Shown here one piece after another: positions 33,824 to 40,103 of a stretch of 64,000 nucleotides of DNA. Made by a program: the position numbers and the translations under genes. Position 1 is the stretch's first letter, and every line of letters begins with the position of its first letter. This DNA comes from Curtobacterium sp. VKM Ac-1376 (GTDB taxonomy: Bacteria; Actinomycetota; Actinomycetes; Actinomycetales; Microbacteriaceae), in contig NZ_JADKRV010000001.1 of NCBI RefSeq assembly GCF_015351025.1, positions 310,001-374,000 on the forward strand, written 5' to 3'. The notes beneath the pieces are model-generated. The model was given only the letters and a program-made list of their open reading frames with translations, did not search any database and was not told where the DNA came from.

Positions 33824-34149
33824 TGGGCGAGCACGAGCAGACCGCCACCGGCATCTGGCCGACGATCGGGCAGAAGCTCGCCGAGGCGCGCAAGGCGATC
33901 GCCGCGGCCGTCACCGCCGGCGTCGGCGGCGCGTTCACCGCAGCTGTCGCCGCCGTGCAGGAGAAGTCCGCCGGCGGGACGACGATCACCGGCGACGAGT
34001 GGCACGGCATCGCCCTCGCCGGATTCGGCGTGGCCCTCACCGCCGGCTACGCCGCCTGGCAGGCCGCGAACCGCCCCAACCCCGACGAGCAGACCACCGC
34101 CGGCTACCCAGACGGGCTCAAGTCCGAGCCCGACGACGCACTCGGATAG
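33823..34149 (+). CDS. putative holin
   Basis: A 108-residue protein with two hydrophobic segments: AIAAAVTAGVGGAFTAAVAAV (about 27-47) and GIALAGFGVALTAGYAAWQAA (about 62-82). A polar turn lies between them, and the charged tail is KSEPDDALG. The size, two helices and place directly after the endolysin fit a class II holin that permeabilises the membrane for lysis. Weakly hydrophobic, so some doubt remains. Confidence 0.7.
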   Translation: MGEHEQTATGIWPTIGQKLAEARKAIAAAVTAGVGGAFTAAVAAVQEKSAGGTTITGDEWHGIALAGFGVALTAGYAAWQAANRPNPDEQTTAGYPDGLKSEPDDALG

Positions 34150-34157
34150 GACACCCC

Positions 34158-35795
34158 ATGCAGTACGGAACCGTCACCGGACGGCTGCTCGCCGCCGTCG
34201 CAGACAGCGTGGTCGACGCCGACTTCAACCCCGACGAAGTGCCCCTGTCGGGCCGAGTCGTCTTCACCCCATCGGCGACCGCGCTGAAGGTGGTCGCCGC
34301 CGGCGCGACGATCCTGCCGGTCCCGATCAAGTGCGACCTGGACAGCGAGGGCTACCTGACCCTCAACGGCAAGCGCGGTGTAAACCTGATCGCCACCGAC
34401 ACCACCGAGACCAACCCGACCGGCTTCACCTACAGGGTCTCGTTCGAAAGCCTCACCTACGCCGGCACCCCCGTGTCCTACGGCTCGTTCTCGATCGCCG
34501 TCCCCGCCGGCCAGACCATCGACCTCGCCGTCGTCGCTCCGGTGGCCACCGCGAACGGCGCCGCGATCATCCGCGGCGAGCCCGGCGCCGTCACCGACGT
34601 CACGATCGGCGAGGTCCAGACAGTCGACGCCACCGCGGACGCGGACGCCTTCCTCACCGGTGACGAGACCGTCAAGCAGCTGAACCTGGTCCTGCCCCGC
34701 GGCCCCAAGGGGGACCAGGGCGCGGACGGCAGCACGGCGCTGCCCGCGGTCCCGACGTCGCCGGGCAGCCGGGCGCAGCTGATCACCTACGGTCACTCGT
34801 TCCTCGCCGAGCAGGGCCTGACAGACGAGTCGCAGTATTGGGCGCGACGCCTCGCGAAGTCCCTCGGCCTCACCTACCCCACGAGCGACGGCGGCCCCGC
34901 GAACGACCTGAAGCGCGCGTCCGGGGGAACGACAATCGGTGATTCGCTCGGCCGCGTCGCCGGCGGCATCGGCACCGCGCCCTGGGTGCCAGGGACCAAG
35001 GCGCTGGTCGTGCTCCAGGCACTGATCAACTCGGCCCGCCAGAACGGCGCGACCGCCATTGACATCACGAGCGCCATCAACAGCGCCCGCGGCATCATGG
35101 CCCTGGTGAACGCGTCCGAAATCGTGCAGGACACCGATGCCCGGATCGTGAAGTCGGCGACGACCTGGCAGGTCGGAACCGGATTCTTCGCCGGCGGCAC
35201 CGCGCAGTACAGCAGCACGGTCGGGTCGTACTTCGAGTACGTGGTGCCTGCCGACAGGGACGTGTTCATAGCGACGGTCTGCCGCGGGGCTGGCACCGCC
35301 GGCGCCGTGGTGAACATCACGGACCAGACCGCCGGCACGACGCTCGTCACCGGGCTCGACCTCTCGGCGAGCAGCATCGCTAACGCGTCGATCTACGTCT
35401 GGCGCACGCCGGCGTCGGCTCGAGGACACACGGTGCGGTTCACGAAGACCGGTGGAACCTCGCTCTACATCGATGCGGTGCTGCCCGTGAGCCCGAACCC
35501 ACCGCCCGTGCTCTGGATGAAGGAACCGTACCTAGCGAACTACGCCGCCTCGACGCAGTTCCCCAATGGCTCGGACGCTGCGCTCGACGCGTTCAACGCG
35601 ATCGTGGACCAGATGTCTGCCGAGTTCCCGAACCTGATCGTGGCGGACCCGAACCAGGCCGGCTACTGGGACAAGGCGAATGATGTCCTGTCCGACCAGG
35701 TGCACCCGAACGAGCAGGGGCACTACCACCTCGCACGCGCCGCACACGACGCGGTACGGGCATGGCAGGCGCGGAAGGCGCTCGCGCTGATCTGA
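34158..35795 (+). CDS. tail protein with SGNH/GDSL-like hydrolase domain
   Basis: A 545-residue protein. The N-terminal 180 residues are beta-rich, then a short collagen-like GPKGDQGADGS marks a tail-fibre type hinge near 190. The rest is an SGNH hydrolase fold: a nucleophile block YGHSF near 210, and the DxxH block SDQVHPNEQGH near the C-terminus. The usual GxND block III is altered (LQALINSAR). It probably binds or trims cell-surface glycans or their acyl groups. It lies after the lysis genes instead of with the other tail genes. Confidence 0.78.
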   Translation: MQYGTVTGRLLAAVADSVVDADFNPDEVPLSGRVVFTPSATALKVVAAGATILPVPIKCDLDSEGYLTLNGKRGVNLIATDTTETNPTGFTYRVSFESLTYAGTPVSYGSFSIAVPAGQTIDLAVVAPVATANGAAIIRGEPGAVTDVTIGEVQTVDATADADAFLTGDETVKQLNLVLPRGPKGDQGADGSTALPAVPTSPGSRAQLITYGHSFLAEQGLTDESQYWARRLAKSLGLTYPTSDGGPANDLKRASGGTTIGDSLGRVAGGIGTAPWVPGTKALVVLQALINSARQNGATAIDITSAINSARGIMALVNASEIVQDTDARIVKSATTWQVGTGFFAGGTAQYSSTVGSYFEYVVPADRDVFIATVCRGAGTAGAVVNITDQTAGTTLVTGLDLSASSIANASIYVWRTPASARGHTVRFTKTGGTSLYIDAVLPVSPNPPPVLWMKEPYLANYAASTQFPNGSDAALDAFNAIVDQMSAEFPNLIVADPNQAGYWDKANDVLSDQVHPNEQGHYHLARAAHDAVRAWQARKALALI

Positions 35796-35801
35796 CCAGG
35801 G

Positions 35802-35966
35802 CTACTTCGAGCGCCAGAAGAACCCGGGGAACAGGCGCACCGACACTCGGCCGCGGGTGCTGACGGACACCCGGCCGACCCGCTTCGACGCGGAGACGCC
35901 CGTGTTCGACAGGTTGATGCGGAAGCCCTTGCCGGCGCGGACGGACTTGCGGAAGCTGAACCCCAT
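35802..35966 (-). CDS. DUF4236-like small protein
   Basis: A 54-residue basic protein starting at the ATG at 35966. The sequence MGFSFRKSVRAGKGFRINLSNTG, then GVSASKRVGRVSV is the DUF4236 motif, a small beta domain of unknown function found in phages and bacteria. It is encoded on the integrase strand between the late operon (7 bases from its end) and a pair of hairpins. Being leftward like the repressor and integrase, it might be expressed in lysogens. Function unknown. Confidence 0.65.
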   Translation of the reverse strand: MGFSFRKSVRAGKGFRINLSNTGVSASKRVGRVSVSTRGRVSVRLFPGFFWRSK

Positions 35967-35982
35967 GGGGTCAGTCTCCGCC

Positions 35983-36050
35983 GGGGGTGGCGATCGTCGC
36001 CACCCCCACGACCGGGGGCCGGAGTGTGTTCGGGTCACGCTCCGGCCCCC
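35983..36050 (-). terminator. two hairpins after the integrase gene
   Basis: A 10-bp stem (35983-35992 with 35998-36007) and a longer one (36014-36024 with 36040-36050, extendable to 36028/36036) fill the space between the integrase stop and the DUF4236 start. The second hairpin begins four bases beyond the integrase stop. They should end the leftward integrase transcript and may also block rightward late transcription. Confidence 0.7.
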
Positions 36051-36053
36051 GCC

Positions 36054-36869
36054 TCACGACGCGATCGCCTCGATCGTGCGTCGTCGGTCGGTGTCGTCGG
36101 TCGCGACGTATATCCGCGTCGTCGCCGGCGAGGCGTGCCCCAGGAGGTCTTGCACGACGGCCAGGTCCCGGTTCACCCGGTGCGCCCGGGAGGCGAACCG
36201 GTGTCGCAGTGAGTGGATCGTCCAGTCGCCGTCCAACAGTCTGTTGACAAGCTTCCCGACCCACCGCGGGGACAGGTGGCCGGCCTCGTCGCCGGGGAAC
36301 AGGTACCCGTAGGGCTGATCCCGCAGGACGGCCGCGAAACCGCGTGTGAGGGGCACCACGCGCCGTTTGCCGCCCTTGCCGTGCACGACGATCGACCAGC
36401 CCAGCATGTCCTCGAACACGTCGTCCGAGTGCGCCACGGCGATCTCCGCGCGGCGCATGCCGGCGTCGGCCGCGAGCCGCATCATCAGCCGCTCGCGCTC
36501 GTCAGCGCGCCGTAGGGCGGTCTGGTAGACCGTGTCGGGCGTCGGGTGGGGGAGCGGCGGTGCCGGCTTCACCCTCGGCAGCGCCAGGGCCGCGTTCGTC
36601 GTCGTGTGGCCGGCCTCGACGCCGTAGAGCCAGAACGCCCGGAACGTCGTGCGTCGGCCGCGCCGTGTCTCGCGTGCCCAGGTCTGCGCGCCCGCCCACG
36701 CGACCAGCTGCGCGCCGCTCGTCGTCCACGGGTCCTCGGTGCCGATGCGCCTGGCCATGTGCTCGAGGTGCTGCCGGCGGGTGTAGATCGTCGTCTCAGG
36801 GAGGCCCGCAGCGCGCTGCGAGCCGAGGAACCCCGCTATCGCGGTTCCCCATGCTGTCGGAATGTTCAC
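36054..36869 (-). CDS. int: tyrosine site-specific integrase
   Basis: From the GTG at 36869 the product has 271 residues. The N-terminal core-binding domain (AGFLGSQRAAGLPETTIYTRRQHLEHMARRI) resembles actinophage integrases. The catalytic residues are all present: Arg in AGMRRAE (about 137), Lys in GKGGKRR, HSLRHRF (about 218), GH in LLGHAS (about 241) and Tyr in RIYVATDD (about 251). It recombines attP with the tRNA-Arg attB. A longer GTG start at 36956 is possible; in the rebuilt attP it lies two bases after the extended repressor stop, suggesting coupling. The C-terminus EAIAS is weakly like a degradation tag. Confidence 0.93.
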   Translation of the reverse strand: MNIPTAWGTAIAGFLGSQRAAGLPETTIYTRRQHLEHMARRIGTEDPWTTSGAQLVAWAGAQTWARETRRGRRTTFRAFWLYGVEAGHTTTNAALALPRVKPAPPLPHPTPDTVYQTALRRADERERLMMRLAADAGMRRAEIAVAHSDDVFEDMLGWSIVVHGKGGKRRVVPLTRGFAAVLRDQPYGYLFPGDEAGHLSPRWVGKLVNRLLDGDWTIHSLRHRFASRAHRVNRDLAVVQDLLGHASPATTRIYVATDDTDRRRTIEAIAS

Positions 36870-36982
36870 GCTGGAACTATCCACGGGCCGCGCTCGGTGA
36901 ATCGGGGGTTGACCGCGACGGCGAGGGTGCGCTAGCGGGCGCGCCCGGTGCACCACGTCAGGCGGCCTGATCGACTACAGAC

Positions 36983-37018
36983 CAGAAGGTTGGGGGTTCG
37001 AGTCCCTTCGAGCGCACA
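36983..37018. repeat. attR core (tRNA-Arg 3' fragment)
   Basis: A perfect 36-bp copy of 19294-19329, holding only the 3' portion of tRNA-Arg, so no functional tRNA is encoded here. The phage base just left of the core (36982, C) differs from the tRNA base at 19293 (T); this changes the repressor's stop codon in attP. Confidence 0.95.
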
Positions 37019-37045
37019 GTGAGACGCAGCTGGTGCAGCTGCACA

Positions 37046-37083
37046 GAAGAAGGGCCTCGGCGGAATCGCCGGGGCCCTTCTTC
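37046..37083 (+). terminator. original host terminator of tRNA-Arg, displaced by the prophage
   Basis: A 17-bp stem pairs 37046-37062 with 37067-37083 (one G-U) around loop GAAT. It lies 28 bases after attR, where the tRNA transcript would have ended before integration. Confidence 0.75.
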
Positions 37084-37134
37084 GCTCTCCTCCCGTCCGC
37101 TGGTCCCGCCCCCGGGGACTCGCGGACGACCGCG

Positions 37135-38301
37135 TCACCTCGTCGTGGGGTGGGGGTACTCGCCGGACCGACCCTGGAAGGCGAGGACCGCCGGGTTGCG
37201 GACCCGGCCGTCCTCGATCTCGATCGCCCGACGGATCGTCTCCGACGCGGTCCACGAGGCCGGGCCGGACATCACCGTCCGGAGGAACGGCAGCAACGCC
37301 TCGCTGATCTCCCACGTCGAGGAGTTCCAGAGCAGTGACGGGCTGTGGTCGACGGCGTAGTAGTTGGTCGAGCCGCCGACCGTGATCATCGGCTCGGCGA
37401 ACGACGTGGGCCGGGCCCAGCTGAAGCCCATCCCCTCGTCGACCGACACGTCGACGATGAGACTGCCCGGGCGGAACGCGTCGAGGTCCTCGGTACGGAG
37501 GTAGGTGAGGGGTGCGTTCGGATCCTGGAGCGTGCAGTTGACGACGATGTCGTTCTCGGCCAGGTAGGGCGCCAGCGGGACCGGGCCGTCCCCGGTCTTG
37601 ACCGCGCTGTCGAACGGTGCCTGGTCGTCGTGGCTGAACTGCAGGATGTCGACCGACGGGATCGGGGAACCGACGGCGGCGATGTCCCGGTTGGTCAGGA
37701 CGCGGACGTCGTGGACCCCGTGCGCGTTCAGCGCCGTGACCGCTCCGCGAGCCGTGGCGCCGAAGCCGATGACGACGGCGGTGAGTCGCCGTCCGTAGTC
37801 ACCGGTGGAGCCGCAGAGCTGCAGGGCGTGGAGCACCGAGCAGTACCCGGCCAGCTCGTTGTTCTTGTGGAACACGTGCAGGCTGAAACCACCGTCGTCC
37901 CGCCAGTGGTTCATCGACTCCCACGCGATCAGGGTCAGGCGTTTGTCGATGGCGAGCTGCGTCAGGGCCCGGTCCTGGACGCAGTGCGGCCAGCCCCAGA
38001 GCACCTGGCCCTCGCGAAGGTCCTCGAGATCGTCGGCCTGTGGCTTCGGCAGGAGGACGACGTCGGACGCCGCGATGATCTCGTCACGGTCGGCCATCGC
38101 CCCGACGAGGGGTTCGAGGTGGTCGTCGGGGACGCCGAAGCGCTGGCCGTACCCGCGCTCCAGGACCATGTTCGCGCGCAGATCGGGGTCGATCCGTTCG
38201 AAGTGGGCGGGGTGGATCGGCAGGCGGCGCTCGTCGGCCTTCCGGGAGACGGCCAGGACCCCGAGACGGAGCAACTGTGGCACTGGCGCTGTTTCGGTCA
38301 T
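37135..38301 (-). CDS. N5-(carboxyethyl)ornithine synthase-like / alanine dehydrogenase family protein
   Basis: From the ATG at 38301 the product has 388 residues. The N-terminus LGVLAVSRKADERRLPIHPAHFERI strongly recalls N5-(carboxyethyl)ornithine synthase of lactic acid bacteria, which belongs to the alanine dehydrogenase/transhydrogenase family. The Rossmann part shows VVIGFGATARGAV near residue 190, and LPKPQADDLEDL and WESMNHW are conserved-looking. Family enzymes reductively join pyruvate to an amino group (of ornithine or lysine) using NADPH. At 388 residues it is longer than the Lactococcus enzyme (about 313). The amino substrate is uncertain. Confidence 0.72.
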   Translation of the reverse strand: MTETAPVPQLLRLGVLAVSRKADERRLPIHPAHFERIDPDLRANMVLERGYGQRFGVPDDHLEPLVGAMADRDEIIAASDVVLLPKPQADDLEDLREGQVLWGWPHCVQDRALTQLAIDKRLTLIAWESMNHWRDDGGFSLHVFHKNNELAGYCSVLHALQLCGSTGDYGRRLTAVVIGFGATARGAVTALNAHGVHDVRVLTNRDIAAVGSPIPSVDILQFSHDDQAPFDSAVKTGDGPVPLAPYLAENDIVVNCTLQDPNAPLTYLRTEDLDAFRPGSLIVDVSVDEGMGFSWARPTSFAEPMITVGGSTNYYAVDHSPSLLWNSSTWEISEALLPFLRTVMSGPASWTASETIRRAIEIEDGRVRNPAVLAFQGRSGEYPHPTTR

Positions 38302-38357
38302 GGTGCACTGTACGACGCGTGCGGCCCGGTGCCGCCCGGACCGCCGCGTCCTGGTGC

Positions 38358-39134
38358 TCAGATCCGCGTCAGGAACGGATCGATCGCGGCCCACGTCGCG
38401 TCGGGTGCTTCGAGGTGCGGGAGGTGTCCAGCATCGGGGACGACGGCGAACTGCGCCCCCGGGACGGCGTCCGCCACTGCCCGTCCGTAGGCGGGGGTGA
38501 CGACACGGTCGCTGGCGCCCCAGACGACGAGGGTCGGGACGGCCACGGCGCCGAGGCGAGCCGACAGCCCCGGGTCGCTCATGCTCCTGCCGGCGACGGT
38601 GGCCATCGTCTTCCCGTTCGCCTGCTGGACCGCGCGCTGCTGGTCGGTGAACCCGGCCGGGTCCCGGTAGCCGCGCTCGGGGTCGTGCCATGCCACCTCC
38701 GCGAGCTCGCGGGCGTCGAGGGCGAAGAAGTCCGCGATCGGCTCACCGTCGACGACGACGCCGACGCAGTCGATCACGACGAGCCCACCGAGGACGCCGG
38801 CGTACCGTTCGTCGGCCGCGGCCTGCACCGCCATCTCGAGGGCGATCCAGCCACCGATCGACGAACCGATCACGACGACGCCGTGCTCGCCGTGGTCGAC
38901 GAGGAGCGCGAGGTAGGCGTGGGCGAGGTCGGCGACGGAGGCGATCGACTCGGGTCGGGTCGTGCCGTCCCAGCCGGGGTGCGTGGGGGCGAGGGCGTGC
39001 ATGGTGGCGGCGAGGTGCCCGACGATCGGCGCGACGGTCTGCTGACCGCCGCCGCCGTGGAGGACCAGTGCGGTGCGTGTTGCGGGGTCTCCGGCTGCGA
39101 CGACGGGGAGGTCTTCGGGGAGGGTGCTGGTCAT
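38358..39134 (-). CDS. alpha/beta hydrolase
   Basis: A 258-residue protein; the ATG at 39134 has AGGAG five bases upstream. The fold shows ALVLHGGGGQQT (oxyanion loop), the nucleophile elbow GSSIGGW with Ser near 94, an Asp in VVWGASDRVV and His in VVPDAGHLPHLEAP. Members hydrolyse esters or C-C bonds; substrate not readable. The gene is divergent from a MarR gene 50 bases away, which probably regulates it. Confidence 0.86.
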   Translation of the reverse strand: MTSTLPEDLPVVAAGDPATRTALVLHGGGGQQTVAPIVGHLAATMHALAPTHPGWDGTTRPESIASVADLAHAYLALLVDHGEHGVVVIGSSIGGWIALEMAVQAAADERYAGVLGGLVVIDCVGVVVDGEPIADFFALDARELAEVAWHDPERGYRDPAGFTDQQRAVQQANGKTMATVAGRSMSDPGLSARLGAVAVPTLVVWGASDRVVTPAYGRAVADAVPGAQFAVVPDAGHLPHLEAPDATWAAIDPFLTRI

Positions 39135-39151
39135 GGCGCTCCTGAGTAAGC

Positions 39152-39173
39152 ATGTTGATGTAAGGATGTTGAT
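39152..39173. promoter_or_regulatory. direct repeat in the divergent hydrolase/marR promoter
   Basis: ATGTTGAT occurs twice (39152-39159 and 39166-39173), 14 bases apart, in the 50-base gap between the divergent genes. It may be an operator for the adjacent MarR protein. Confidence 0.4.
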
Positions 39174-39184
39174 ACCGTAACACC

Positions 39185-39604
39185 ATGACGACGGATCTCG
39201 AGGCCCTCGGAAAAGCGGTCAAGCGCGCCCAGTACCGGAACCACCGCACGATGGACGCCGCGCTGCGAGAACGCGGTGTCGGTGTCACGCTCGTGCAGTG
39301 GGACGCGCTGCGTGCCGTCGACCGGATGCCGGGAGCCTCCGCGCACGACCTCGCCCTTGCGACCTTCCAGAGTGACCAGGCGTTCGGGACCCTCGCGAAC
39401 CGCCTCGTCGAGCGCGGGCTCATCGAACGCTCGGCTGGACGCGGTCGCCGCCTGGAGCACGTGCTCACCGACGCAGGGCGCGCTGCGCTCGACGACGGTC
39501 ACGACGTGGCGTCGGACGTCCTCGACGCGCTGTTCGCGCCGCTGGACGACGACCAGTGCGCCGAACTCATGCGTCTGCTGAGCGTGCTCGTCGAGCGGGA
39601 GTGA
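39185..39604 (+). CDS. MarR family transcriptional regulator
   Basis: A 139-residue protein with the winged-helix layout of MarR proteins: LVQWDALRAVDRMPGASAHDLALATFQSDQAFGTLANRLVERGLIER, then a wing with AGRGRRLEHVLTDAGRAAL. N- and C-terminal helices would form the dimer. It is divergent from the alpha/beta hydrolase gene and likely controls that gene and itself. Ligand unknown. Confidence 0.85.
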   Translation: MTTDLEALGKAVKRAQYRNHRTMDAALRERGVGVTLVQWDALRAVDRMPGASAHDLALATFQSDQAFGTLANRLVERGLIERSAGRGRRLEHVLTDAGRAALDDGHDVASDVLDALFAPLDDDQCAELMRLLSVLVERE

Positions 39605-39726
39605 CGGTCGACCGCCCTTGACCGGGCTCGACCGCGCCACGCAACCGGCTCCGTTCCCAGCCGAAGCGCCTACCGTCGACGACAGGTGACCCGAGACCCC
39701 GGCCGCCGGATCGATTCCATCGTCCG

Positions 39727-40068
39727 ATGTCAGCCGGAAGCTCCCATGCATCCTCGTCCTCACCTGCTCGTACGGCCCGCGCCGCGTTGCCCTGCCGGTT
39801 CCCTCTCGTGGTGACCACCACAGGGTGGTCCTCAGGGCGTTCCGTCGCGGAGACGGTCCGCTGGACGGTGGTCGACCCGCATCGCTGGGAAGCGCGCGTC
39901 GGTGGTGTCGTCGTCGGCAACGTCGCGTCGTCGCTCGGGTACGCGGTCGAGTACGCGGTCGTGACCACCCTCGGTGAGATCACCGGGAGTCACACCAGCC
40001 TCGAGAACGCGAAGGCACAGCTCGAGGGATGGGCTCGCTGGCGGGTCCGACTCCCTTGGCCGTCGTGA
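39727..40068 (+). CDS. small hypothetical protein
   Basis: Up to 113 residues; the last 75 (RWTVVDPHRWEARVGGVVVGNV, then LGEITGSHTSLENAKAQLEGW) look like a folded alpha/beta domain, while the first 27 are low-complexity and probably untranslated. GTG codons at 39808 and 39811 are alternative starts. No family recognised. The surrounding gap 39605-40103 holds nothing else I can support. Confidence 0.45.
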   Translation: MSAGSSHASSSSPARTARAALPCRFPLVVTTTGWSSGRSVAETVRWTVVDPHRWEARVGGVVVGNVASSLGYAVEYAVVTTLGEITGSHTSLENAKAQLEGWARWRVRLPWPS

Positions 40069-40103
40069 CCTGAGCTGTCCGCGCTCAGCAGGGCGCGCGG
40101 TCG

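Larger units (their letters stand above)
19294..37018. mobile_element. compact temperate siphovirus prophage in tRNA-Arg
   Basis: A 36-bp perfect direct repeat (19294-19329 and 36983-37018) brackets a block with all modules of a siphovirus: leftward repressor, rightward early and replication genes, HNH protein, terminases, portal, protease-capsid fusion, connectors, tail genes, tape measure, lysis genes, SGNH tail protein, and a leftward tyrosine integrase next to the right end. Core-to-core length, and so the circular genome, is 17,689 bp. Almost every gene overlaps its neighbour by 1-14 bases, and no gene is visibly broken, so the prophage may be functional. No polymerase, primase or transposase genes are present; replication must lean on the host. 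Confidence 0.95.

Noticed and set aside
36973..37016. A possible second tRNA gene at the right end of the prophage.
   Set aside because: Only the anticodon-side remnant, T arm and acceptor 3' half are present; it is the attR copy of the tRNA-Arg end.
19294..37018. The prophage as a capsid-stealing satellite because of its small size.
   Set aside because: It encodes its own terminase pair, portal, capsid, tape measure and lysis genes, so it does not need a helper's structural genes.
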